From NCBI GenBank assembly GCA_024643385.1, contig JAHEMZ010000020.1, forward strand, positions 1,912 through 42,911: a stretch of 41,000 nucleotides of DNA, in the 5' to 3' direction. The position numbers were made by a program, and so were the translations under genes. The notes under the pieces were generated by a model. That model saw only the letters and a program-made list of their open reading frames with translations. It was not told the origin of the DNA and did no database searches. The DNA comes from Flavobacteriaceae bacterium. GTDB lineage: Bacteria; Bacteroidota; Bacteroidia; Flavobacteriales; Flavobacteriaceae. Positions 1 to 8,894 of this stretch are shown here, one piece after another (position 1 is the stretch's first letter; the number at the start of each line of letters is the position of its first letter).

Positions 1-2636
1 TCATCATTTGCTGCTTGAAATAAAATACTGCAATTCTCTGAAAATAAAATACTTATAATGTCTTTTTCTGAAAGACTTCCCAGATCTATAAAAGCACTTG
101 TCGCAGTTTCAGCAAAACACATTTCCAACAAGGAAGTGATCAATCCTCCCGAAGCGATATCATGTCCGGCTACAATTTGATTTGATTGAATGAGTTGTTG
201 TATGCTATTGAAAGTGTTTTTTACATAAGAAGCATTTTTCACGGTAGGAACCGTATTTCCGATGACATTTAAAACCTGAGCCAAAGAGGATCCGCCCCAG
301 TGATAATCATCTTGAGAGATATTGATATAGTAGATGCTTCCATATCCTTTTTTAAGGACAGGCTCCACCACCTTGCTGATATCATTACAATGCCCCCCTG
401 CCGAAACGATGACCGTTCCGGGTGCGATCACTTCTTCATTCTTATATTTTTGTTTCATGGAAAGTGAATCCTTTCCGGTCGGGATATTGATTCCCAGTTC
501 GATGGCAAAATCGCTAATACCTTGAACCGCTTTGTACAACCGTGCATCTTCTCCTTCATTATTACAAGGCCACATCCAGTTGGCGGAAAGTGAAACGCTT
601 TCCAATCCTTTCTCTAAAGGAGCCCAGATCATGTTTGTTAAAGCTTCGGTAACCGCATTTCGGGACCCCGCCACGGGATCCACTAGGGCGCTGATAGGGG
701 AATGACCGATAGAGGTAGCGATACCTTCCTTGCCTTGATAATCCAATGCCATTACCCCACAATTGTTCAAAGGTAATTGCAAGGGTCCTGCACATTGTTG
801 TTTGGCGACCAGACCACCCACACATCGATCTACTTTATTGGTCAGCCAATCTTTACAAGCCACTGCTTCCAGTTGTAAAACCTGCTCCAAGTAATAATGC
901 AATTTATTAATATCATAAGGAGCCGATCTATAATTTCGTTGAACCGAGGCGTCGTTCATAATGGTTCTGGGGGAGCTTCCAAACATATCGGATAATTCGA
1001 AGTCCATGGGTTTCGCTCCGGTAGTACTGCTCTCAAAGGTAAATCTATGGTTTCCGGTAACTTCTCCTACTTGATACATTGGAGAACGTTCGCGGTCTGC
1101 AACACGTTTGAGCAGATCGATATGAGTATCAGAGATCACCAGTCCCATCCGCTCTTGAGATTCATTACCAATAATTTCTTTCGTTGAAAGCGTAGGATCT
1201 CCAACAGGTAGCTTATCTAGATCAATTTTACCCCCTGTTGCCTCTACTAATTCACTTAAACAATTCAAATGTCCGCCGGCTCCGTGATCGTGGATGGAAA
1301 CGATAGGATTTTCCTCACTTTCTACCATCGCTCGAATTGCATTTGCGGCTCTTTTTTGCATTTCAGGATTGGAGCGTTGTACCGCATTTAATTCGATACC
1401 ACTTGAAAATTCTCCTGTATCGGCACTTGAGACAGCGGCCCCACCCATTCCAATTCGATAATTCTCACCACCTAGAATTACTACTTTATCACCTATTTTA
1501 GGAATATCTTTTAAAGCTTGATTCTGCTTACCATAACCTATTCCCCCCGCCATCATAATCACTTTGTCAAAACCAAGTTTACGAGCAGCCTCCTCATGTT
1601 CAAATGTAAGAACGGATCCTGCAATTAAGGGCTGCCCAAACTTATTCCCAAAGTCGGATGCACCATTACTTGCTTTGATAAGAATATCAATTGGTGTTTG
1701 ATAAAGCCACTCACGTTCTTCCATATTCTTTTCCCATGGGCGATTTTCTTCCAGTCGGGAATAGGAGGTCATATAAACGGCAGTTCCTGCTAAAGGAACA
1801 GAACCCTTTCCGCCCGCCAAACGATCTCTGATCTCACCACCACTTCCGGTGGCGGCTCCATTAAAAGGTTCCACAGTCGTTGGAAAATTGTGGGTCTCCG
1901 CTTTCAACGAAATAACGCTGTCAAATCCTCTCTTTTCATAAAAATCGGGTTTGTCGGCACTTTTGGGAGCAAACTGAGTAACTCTTGGACCCTTAACGAA
2001 GGCCACGTTATCTTTATAGGCAGAAACAATGCTGTTGGGGTTTTCCTTAGAAGTTTTTTTGATCAGTTTGAATAGGGAAGAGGGCATTTCTTCACCGTCG
2101 ATCACAAAGGTTCCATTAAATATTTTATGGCGACAATGCTCACTATTTACTTGGCTAAAACCAAAAACTTCACTATCAGTAAGCGGACGACCTAATTTTG
2201 CCGATAGATTTTCTAAATAAGTAATTTCTTCATCATTTAGTGCTAATCCTTCCTTTTGGTTGTAGGCAGCTATATCATCTATGTTCTTTATAACTTCCGG
2301 TTGAATATGTATGGTATATATTTCCTGGTGTAACTCCGAATATTTTTGAGATAGCATGGGGTCAAAATCTTTAAAATCTGACGCTACCTGAATAAATTCT
2401 TCGATCCGAATAATTCCGTCAATACCCATATTCTGAGTGATCTCAACCGCATTGGTGCTCCAAGGGGTGACCATGGCAGCTCGTGGACCAACAAAAAAAT
2501 CCGCTATTGCGGACTGTTCTATTTTGGGTTGATTGCCAAACAACCACGTAAGTTTTTGAATGTTTTCTGTCGAAATAGTACCTGTGGTTTGGACAGTAAA
2601 AACAGTGTTTTTAACGTCTCCAAAGAAGTGAATCAT
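1..2636 (-). CDS. purL: Phosphoribosylformylglycinamidine synthase, partial (C-terminus off the left edge)
   Basis: Cytoplasmic purine biosynthesis enzyme that converts FGAR, glutamine and ATP to FGAM. About 878 codons are visible from the ATG at 2636 to the window edge, with no stop seen. Recognisable large-type PurL motifs are RLAGGKGSVPLAG, the SIHDHGAGGHLN loop near residue 445, and IPTGKDSLSMK near residue 720. Bacteroidota single-chain PurL is about 1,220 residues, so the missing part is the end of the synthetase region and the glutaminase domain. The gene is divergent from the first T9SS gene across a 166-base gap. A TACCTTTG box on this strand at 2665-2658 is a plausible -7 element 22 bases before the start. 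The identification is very secure. Completeness beyond base 1 cannot be judged. Confidence 0.96.
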   Translation of the reverse strand, partial: MIHFFGDVKNTVFTVQTTGTISTENIQKLTWLFGNQPKIEQSAIADFFVGPRAAMVTPWSTNAVEITQNMGIDGIIRIEEFIQVASDFKDFDPMLSQKYSELHQEIYTIHIQPEVIKNIDDIAAYNQKEGLALNDEEITYLENLSAKLGRPLTDSEVFGFSQVNSEHCRHKIFNGTFVIDGEEMPSSLFKLIKKTSKENPNSIVSAYKDNVAFVKGPRVTQFAPKSADKPDFYEKRGFDSVISLKAETHNFPTTVEPFNGAATGSGGEIRDRLAGGKGSVPLAGTAVYMTSYSRLEENRPWEKNMEEREWLYQTPIDILIKASNGASDFGNKFGQPLIAGSVLTFEHEEAARKLGFDKVIMMAGGIGYGKQNQALKDIPKIGDKVVILGGENYRIGMGGAAVSSADTGEFSSGIELNAVQRSNPEMQKRAANAIRAMVESEENPIVSIHDHGAGGHLNCLSELVEATGGKIDLDKLPVGDPTLSTKEIIGNESQERMGLVISDTHIDLLKRVADRERSPMYQVGEVTGNHRFTFESSTTGAKPMDFELSDMFGSSPRTIMNDASVQRNYRSAPYDINKLHYYLEQVLQLEAVACKDWLTNKVDRCVGGLVAKQQCAGPLQLPLNNCGVMALDYQGKEGIATSIGHSPISALVDPVAGSRNAVTEALTNMIWAPLEKGLESVSLSANWMWPCNNEGEDARLYKAVQGISDFAIELGINIPTGKDSLSMKQKYKNEEVIAPGTVIVSAGGHCNDISKVVEPVLKKGYGSIYYINISQDDYHWGGSSLAQVLNVIGNTVPTVKNASYVKNTFNSIQQLIQSNQIVAGHDIASGGLITSLLEMCFAETATSAFIDLGSLSEKDIISILFSENCSILFQAAND

Positions 2637-2657
2637 CAATGCTTGATTTTGAAAGCA

Positions 2658-2665
2658 CAAAGGTA
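2658..2665 (-). promoter_or_regulatory. Putative -7 box of purL
   Basis: TACCTTTG on the minus strand fits the Bacteroidota -7 consensus TAnnTTTG and lies 22 bases upstream of the purL ATG. No TTTG lies at the usual 19-base spacing, so the call rests on one half-site. Confidence 0.4.
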
Positions 2666-2802
2666 AATATTTTTGAGCAACTATTTGCTAATAAAAAAAG
2701 CTTGTTCGATGTCGAGGTTTAATATAAGTCTATTAAATTACTAGGTTTTAAAATTCAATTATAAGTTTTATCTTGTCAGCCTTTATTCATTAAAACTTAA
2801 TC

Positions 2803-5745
2803 ATGAAAATTAAACTTTTACTTTTATTGACTGTGTTTGTGGCTAGTTATAGCGTAACTGCACAGGAGAAATTTGCGCCCGATGAAATAATTCATGGGAA
2901 TTTCAAACACAAGACAATACGCCTGGACGAATTTGCCAATATTGAAGGAAATGTCATTCCTGAGATACCGACAATGGTAATTGACCAAATAGTCACGGAG
3001 CCTCTTGTAAGGGTTAATAAACCGGCGACAATTATTCATAATCTTCAGACAGAACCGGGACAATTGGTGAGTATGCCGATAGAGCAAAATTTTATTGGAG
3101 CTTCTCAATCCGAATCAGGATTTTTGCCACCTGATCCAACAGGAGCAGCGGGTCCCAATCATTATGTACATTCGGTAAACTCCATAGTGAAGATATTTGA
3201 TAAGGCAGGAACACTTTTAGTGGGTCCTGTGAGCTTATCTAATTTCTTAGGAATAGCCTCTAATAATGGTGACCCTATTGTATTATACGATCAACTGGCC
3301 GACAGATGGTTTGTTAGTGAATTTGGAAACCTAGGGTCTAATCTAGGATTGGCAATTGGAGTTTCGGAAACCAACGACCCTGCTGGAGCGTATAATGTCT
3401 ATCAATTTGATTTAGGTGGATTTCCTGATTACCCACATTACGGTGTTTGGCATGACGGTTATTATGGAACAGCCAATTATATTGGTGGCGGTCAATCGGT
3501 AGCAGGTTTTGTTATGGAACGAGACGCGTTGTTGGCAGGCGATCCTTCACCTGAAATGGTGTTATGGACAACGCTGCCAGGAAATATTGGCAACCAGAAT
3601 CAAGTAAGAGGAGGACAACCGGTGAATCTTTTGGGAACTACAATTGATCCATCTACGCCAGGATATTTTACCTATTTACAAGATGATGGATGGAACGGAA
3701 GTATCACTTTTGATCATTTAAAAGTATGGGAAGTTGAATTGGATTGGGTTACGCCTGCAAATTCAACGATATCTGCTCCATTGGAGATCGCAACCGATCC
3801 CTTCGATGCTGGAGAGTTATTCGGAAATGGCAATGGTGCCTTAAGACAACCCGGAACGAGCCAAAGATTGGCCGGACATGGAGGTATTGTATCTTATGCC
3901 GCCAACTACCGATCATTTGGAACACATAATTCTTGGTTAATTACTTTTAATACTTTTATTGACGCCAATGAAACAGGTGGAATAAGATGGATTGAATTGC
4001 GAAATGATGGGGTGGGAGCATGGAGTATTTATCAAGAAGGTACCTATTCAATTGCAGATGGACATAGCCGATTAATGAGTAGTTCAGCGATGGATGCACA
4101 AGGAAATATTGCCTTGGCTTACACTACAGGAAGTACAACTTTGGCCCCATCATTACGATACACAGGTCGCTACAATGGTGATCCCTTAGGCGAAATGACC
4201 GTTGCTGAAAATATTATTATTGATGGCCCTGGTGTAAGAACCAATACGAACAGATATGGGGATTATTCACATATGACCATGGATCCCGATAACTTCACTT
4301 TTTGGTATACAAGTGATTACTTTTCTTCGAACAACCAATGGAGAACTCAAATTGCAGCTATAACCCTTTCAGGAGGCTTTACCGCTGATGTAGGTGTTAG
4401 CAACATTTTGCAACCTAACAATGGTTTATTGACAAATGCAGAAACGGTAGAGGTTACGATCCGTAATTACGGAAGCGCCGCTCAGTCAAATATTCCGGTT
4501 GAGTTGCGGGTGGATGGAAATTTAGTAGCAAGTGAAGTATATCCCGGAACCATCGATCCAAATTCCAATGAGACATTTACTTTTGCTCAAACCGTAGATT
4601 TATCAACCGCCGGACAAACGTATTCCATTGAGGTCAAAACAGCGTTGGGCGGTGATCAATTCGCAGCCAATGATGCATTCACAAAACAAGTTACCCATCT
4701 GTTAGCGAATGATGTGGGTGCACTGGAGATTACAGCTCCCGTTTCAGGCTCCGGATTAGGAAGTGCTGAAACGGTCTCTATTACCCTAAAGAATTTTGGT
4801 GCAGATTCGCAATCCAACTTTGATGTGCAATACTCTATAGATGGTGGTGCACCGGTAGTGGAAACTTTTGCAGGTCCGATCGCTTCGGAAGAAGAAGTAA
4901 CATATAGCTTCACGCAAACAGGAGACTTTTCTGTTTTGGGAACCTATACAGTATCCGCTTCCACCTCGTTAGGTGGGGATATGGATACTTCCAATGATGA
5001 AGTAACACAGGAAATAGAAAGTGTATTATGTCAGCCGAACTTAGATTGTTCTTTTGGGGATGGATTTCAATTGGTATCCGTAGCCGAGATCAATAATGTT
5101 TCGGGTTGTGAAGGATATGGTGATTTCACCGATCAAATTGCTAATCTTGGTGCAGGTGAGACCTACGATATTACATTTACTACTGGATACGGTGATCAGC
5201 ATGTAAAAGTTTGGATCGATTTCAATGATGATAACACTTTCGATGTTTCTGAAATAGTGGTTCCGAACTTTGTGATTGCTCCGGGTCAAGCTGCCGGATC
5301 ATACACGGAAACGGTGAGTTTACAAATGCCGCCAAACGCACCTGCCGGTGAACATAGAATGAGAGCAAAAAGTAACTGGCAAGCCCCGGTTCCGAACGAC
5401 GCTTGTGAAGAAACTACCTATGGTGAAACGGAAGATTATACGGCTAATGTGATCGGAATCTTAGGGGTGGACGAAATTGCGATTTCTGATGCTGATTTAA
5501 TAATTGTTTCACTTCCTAATAATCAATTTGAAGTGAGTTTGAATACTACTTTTAATAATGGTGTTTACTTAGGAGTTTATAATCTTTTGGGACAAGAAAT
5601 TGGATTCAACAAACGAGTGCCTAAGATAGATAACGCTTACCGTATAAATTTGGATATGTCCAAAGTAGCAGCCGGAGTTTATATTATTAAAATGGGTGGT
5701 CAGTCCACAACTTCTTATAAGACTGGAAGAATTATTGTCAAATAA
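2803..5745 (+). CDS. T9SS-secreted multidomain protein A (CARDB x2, GEVED, type A sorting domain)
   Basis: 980-residue exported protein of unknown function. It has a signal peptide at about 1-20 (Leu-rich, ending SVTAQ). A large N-terminal region (about 90-525) contains the signature PPDPTGAAGPNHYV and is probably beta-rich. Two CARDB-like Ig-fold repeats start at the DVG motifs at about residues 529 and 637. A Cys-containing GEVED domain spans about 743-885 (WIDFNDDNTF, YGETEDYTAN). A Por_Secre_tail type A sorting domain covers about 895-980 (VYNLLGQE, AAGVYIIKM). Family knowledge says such proteins cross the outer membrane by T9SS and are released or anchored after the C-terminal domain is removed. 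It is the first of three tandem paralogs and is closest to the third over its N-terminal half. No catalytic motif was recognised. An adhesin or scaffold is possible, as is a beta-propeller lectin. Confidence 0.88.
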   Translation: MKIKLLLLLTVFVASYSVTAQEKFAPDEIIHGNFKHKTIRLDEFANIEGNVIPEIPTMVIDQIVTEPLVRVNKPATIIHNLQTEPGQLVSMPIEQNFIGASQSESGFLPPDPTGAAGPNHYVHSVNSIVKIFDKAGTLLVGPVSLSNFLGIASNNGDPIVLYDQLADRWFVSEFGNLGSNLGLAIGVSETNDPAGAYNVYQFDLGGFPDYPHYGVWHDGYYGTANYIGGGQSVAGFVMERDALLAGDPSPEMVLWTTLPGNIGNQNQVRGGQPVNLLGTTIDPSTPGYFTYLQDDGWNGSITFDHLKVWEVELDWVTPANSTISAPLEIATDPFDAGELFGNGNGALRQPGTSQRLAGHGGIVSYAANYRSFGTHNSWLITFNTFIDANETGGIRWIELRNDGVGAWSIYQEGTYSIADGHSRLMSSSAMDAQGNIALAYTTGSTTLAPSLRYTGRYNGDPLGEMTVAENIIIDGPGVRTNTNRYGDYSHMTMDPDNFTFWYTSDYFSSNNQWRTQIAAITLSGGFTADVGVSNILQPNNGLLTNAETVEVTIRNYGSAAQSNIPVELRVDGNLVASEVYPGTIDPNSNETFTFAQTVDLSTAGQTYSIEVKTALGGDQFAANDAFTKQVTHLLANDVGALEITAPVSGSGLGSAETVSITLKNFGADSQSNFDVQYSIDGGAPVVETFAGPIASEEEVTYSFTQTGDFSVLGTYTVSASTSLGGDMDTSNDEVTQEIESVLCQPNLDCSFGDGFQLVSVAEINNVSGCEGYGDFTDQIANLGAGETYDITFTTGYGDQHVKVWIDFNDDNTFDVSEIVVPNFVIAPGQAAGSYTETVSLQMPPNAPAGEHRMRAKSNWQAPVPNDACEETTYGETEDYTANVIGILGVDEIAISDADLIIVSLPNNQFEVSLNTTFNNGVYLGVYNLLGQEIGFNKRVPKIDNAYRINLDMSKVAAGVYIIKMGGQSTTSYKTGRIIVK

Positions 5746-5770
5746 TAATCTGAAGAACATTTTACAAACA

Positions 5771-5801
5771 AAAAAAGGTGGCATTGGCCACCTTTTTTTT
5801 T
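5771..5801 (+). terminator. Intrinsic terminator after T9SS protein A
   Basis: An A6 run, a GGTGGC-ATTG-GCCACC hairpin (5777-5792) and a T9 run. The flanking A and T tracts make it symmetrical, so it could stop transcription on either strand. Confidence 0.9.
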
Positions 5802-5847
5802 GCCGTTTAGTTTTATCTTTAGCAATTATTAAACTATAAATCTTTTC

Positions 5848-8775
5848 ATGAAAACAAAAATTTTATTTTTACTTACTGTGCTACTGACCAGTTTGGTCTC
5901 GGTAGCTCAAGAAAAGTTTCCTCCAGCCGAAATAATTCAGGGAACTTTTATCAAGAAAACAATTCCGTTAAGGGATTTTCCAACAGTTCAACCTCAAGAT
6001 TATAAGATCAATGAAATAACGATCATTGAAAATAATTTAAGAGCGAATGAAAAAGTAAATCAGAATGCTTATCCACAAGATGGTAAGGATCCATTAAGAC
6101 AAACAGCAATAGGAGGTATTAATAATATGCCTATCGAAGAGAATTTTGATGGTTTGTCGGGAAGTGAAGGAGGAGGATTTACACCTCCCGATCCAACAGG
6201 AGCTGCCGGACCCAATCACTATTTAAATGCCGTGAATGTGGCGATTAAAATTTTTGATAAGCAGGGGAATGTAGTAGCAGGACCTACGATGTTAGGTACA
6301 TTTTTAGGTTCTCCAAGTAATAGTGGGGATCCTATTATTATGTACGACCAATTAGCCGATCGTTATTTTGTTAGTGAATTTGGTACAGGAAGTTCTTTAT
6401 TATTAGGAGTTTCTGATTCACCGGATCCCACCGGGGCCTATAACGTGTATCAATTTAATTTGGACGCTTTTCCTGATTACCCTCATTACAGTGTTTGGCA
6501 TGATGGATATTATGTAACGGCTAATAAATTTACCGGAAATACCACCTATGTAATAGACCGCGATGCGGTTTTAAATGGAGACCCGAATCCTCAAATTGTT
6601 GGGTTTAATCTTCCCGGGGTAGTTAATAACACTAATACCGTATTTAGTCCTGAACCGGCTAATCTAACTGGAACATCGTTTCCTGCTGGAGCCCCCGGCT
6701 ATATCGTTTATCTTCAAGATGACGGATGGGGTGGAGGTATCGCTAACGACCACTTAAAAATTTGGGAGATCGAAATGGACTGGGGTAATCCCGGAAATTC
6801 TACGATCTCTGCACCTTCTGAAATACCTGTTGATCCCTTTGACTCTGTTTTTGCTCCGTTTGGAACAGGTGATGTCGCACAACCAGGTACGGGTCAAAAA
6901 ATTGATATGATTGGCGGTGTAATTTCATATGCCTCAAATTATCGAAGTTTTGGTGGTCATAATTCATGGTTGGTCACGTTCAATGTCGATGTGGATGGAA
7001 ATGATACCTCAGGGGTTCGTTGGATCGAATTAAGAAATACAGGAGCCGCAGGAGCTTGGTCATTGTTCCAAGAAGGAACCTACGCCCCCGCGGATGGTCA
7101 TAGCCGCTTTATGGGTAGTGCTGCAATGGATGCCGCCGGTAATATAGGAATGGGTTTTAGTATTGCCAGCGCTACACTTCCCGCCGGGATTAAATATACC
7201 GGTCGTTACGACGGGGATCCGGCAGGTCAAATGACCGTGGCCGAGACAACCATCATAGACGGTATAGGGGTTCAAACCTTTTCCAATCGATTTGGAGATT
7301 ATTCACATTTGACCATGGATCCTGATAACTTCACATTTTGGCATACTGCAGAGTATTTTTCAGCAAACAATCAATGGAGGTCGCGTGTAGCCGCGTTTAC
7401 GTTATCCAGTGGGTTTGCAAAGGATGTGGGAGTAAATAATATTCTTCAACCCAATAATGGAATACTTACGAATGCGGAAACAGTAGAGGTAAGTATTAGA
7501 AACTTTGGACTTGATCCTCAGTCTAATATTCCCATCGAATTAAGAGTGGACGGAAATTTGGTTGCTACAGAAACTTTTAACGGTACCATTAATCCAAATA
7601 ATGTTGATACGTATACGTTTACACAAACGGTAGATCTTTCTACTTCAGGGCAGACTTATAGTATTGAAGCTAATACTCTTTTAGTTGGGGATGAATTTGC
7701 TAATAATGATGCCTATACCAAGGAAGTCACTCATTTGCTTTCCAACGATGTGGGAGCTATTGAAATTACCGCCCCTAATACCGGATCCGGATTAGGGAAT
7801 GAAACAGTTTCTGTGACCTTAAAGAACTTTGGAGCTCTAACACAATCTGATTTTGATGTTCAGTATACTGTAAATGGTGGTACACCTGTAGTTGAAACTT
7901 TTGCGGGACCTCTTGGTTCAGAAGAAGAAGTTACCTATAACTTTACCCAACAAGCAGATCTTTCGGACCTAGGGCCTTATACTATTGTCGCTACTACCCT
8001 TATGGCAGGAGATCAGGAACCTTTGAATGATGAAGTGACCAAAGAGGTACAAAATTTACTTTGTCAGCCTAATCTTGATTGTTCATTCGGTGATGGATTC
8101 CAATTGTTCTCTATTGCTGAAATCAACAATCCTTCTGGATGTGAAGGATACGGTGATTTTACCGATCAAGTTGCGAATTTGGAACCTGGGACAACATACG
8201 ATCTTACGGTAACCACCGGTTACGGTGATCAATATGTTACGGTTTGGATCGATTTCAATGATGATTATATCTTTACAGTAGATGAAAAAGTGGTCACTGA
8301 TTATGTGATCGCTCCGGGTCAAGCCTCAGGAACTTATACAGAAACTATGGATCTTGTGGTTCCTGCCGGTGTTCCACCGGGAGACCACATTATGAGAGGT
8401 AAAACAAATTGGCAAGCCCCTGTGCCTAATGATGCCTGTGAGATAACCAATTATGGCGAAACAGAAGATTATACCGCAAATACGGGATTACTGAGTGTAA
8501 ATGACCAAAATTTTGCAACTTCTGATTTGGTGGTGGTGTCACTTCCAAACAATCAATTTGAAGTAACATTAACCACTTCTTATGATGGTAAAGCTTATGC
8601 CGCTCTATATAATATGTTGGGGCAACAACTAAAATTTAAAACATTAGGTAAGACTTCAGAGAATTCTTATGTGATTAATTTAGATATGTCTCAAGCGGCA
8701 AGCGGTGTTTATTTGATAAAGTTGTCGGGCGGAGATTTAAAGACTTTTAAAACCGCTAGAATTATTGTAAAATAA
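5848..8775 (+). CDS. T9SS-secreted multidomain protein B (paralog of A and C)
   Basis: 975 residues with the same architecture as its neighbours. The signal peptide is at about 1-20 (ending SVAQ). It is followed by the PPDPTGAAGPNHYL region, two CARDB-like repeats (DVGVNNILQPNNG and DVGAIEITAPN), a GEVED domain (WIDFNDDYIF, YGETEDYTAN) and a type A sorting domain (LYNMLGQQL, ASGVYLIKL). Its N-terminal half is clearly diverged from A and C: the segment between signal peptide and core is longer and differs in sequence, and the FDLGGFPDYPHYG region reads FNLDAFPDYPHYS. Its second CARDB and GEVED regions are instead close to those of A. A TATCTTTA element at 5814-5821 may be its -7 box. Function is unknown. 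Confidence 0.88.
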   Translation: MKTKILFLLTVLLTSLVSVAQEKFPPAEIIQGTFIKKTIPLRDFPTVQPQDYKINEITIIENNLRANEKVNQNAYPQDGKDPLRQTAIGGINNMPIEENFDGLSGSEGGGFTPPDPTGAAGPNHYLNAVNVAIKIFDKQGNVVAGPTMLGTFLGSPSNSGDPIIMYDQLADRYFVSEFGTGSSLLLGVSDSPDPTGAYNVYQFNLDAFPDYPHYSVWHDGYYVTANKFTGNTTYVIDRDAVLNGDPNPQIVGFNLPGVVNNTNTVFSPEPANLTGTSFPAGAPGYIVYLQDDGWGGGIANDHLKIWEIEMDWGNPGNSTISAPSEIPVDPFDSVFAPFGTGDVAQPGTGQKIDMIGGVISYASNYRSFGGHNSWLVTFNVDVDGNDTSGVRWIELRNTGAAGAWSLFQEGTYAPADGHSRFMGSAAMDAAGNIGMGFSIASATLPAGIKYTGRYDGDPAGQMTVAETTIIDGIGVQTFSNRFGDYSHLTMDPDNFTFWHTAEYFSANNQWRSRVAAFTLSSGFAKDVGVNNILQPNNGILTNAETVEVSIRNFGLDPQSNIPIELRVDGNLVATETFNGTINPNNVDTYTFTQTVDLSTSGQTYSIEANTLLVGDEFANNDAYTKEVTHLLSNDVGAIEITAPNTGSGLGNETVSVTLKNFGALTQSDFDVQYTVNGGTPVVETFAGPLGSEEEVTYNFTQQADLSDLGPYTIVATTLMAGDQEPLNDEVTKEVQNLLCQPNLDCSFGDGFQLFSIAEINNPSGCEGYGDFTDQVANLEPGTTYDLTVTTGYGDQYVTVWIDFNDDYIFTVDEKVVTDYVIAPGQASGTYTETMDLVVPAGVPPGDHIMRGKTNWQAPVPNDACEITNYGETEDYTANTGLLSVNDQNFATSDLVVVSLPNNQFEVTLTTSYDGKAYAALYNMLGQQLKFKTLGKTSENSYVINLDMSQAASGVYLIKLSGGDLKTFKTARIIVK

Positions 8776-8793
8776 TTGAATTTAACAGTTTTG

Positions 8794-8822
8794 AAAAAGG
8801 ATGGCTTTTGCCATCCTTTTTT
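8794..8822 (+). terminator. Intrinsic terminator after T9SS protein B
   Basis: An A5 run, GGATGGC-TTTT-GCCATCC (8799-8816) and a T6 run. It is symmetrical and probably bidirectional. Confidence 0.9.
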
Positions 8823-8894
8823 AGTTAAAAAAAAATAATTGAGTAAGATTTTTGGTTAATATTCAATATATTGTGCCTTCAAAAAATTATACAA

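Noticed and set aside
3744..3929. Short open frames inside the large genes (also at 5041-5289 minus, 16358-16750 plus, 25391-25768 minus and similar)
   Set aside because: They overlap strong coding sequences in other frames, have no recognisable family and lack promoters.
8871..8894. TTG start for T9SS protein C
   Set aside because: It adds eight residues before a complete signal peptide; the ATG at 8895 is the natural start. The same reasoning removed upstream TTG starts at 13201, 26462, 27202, 36963 and 39210.
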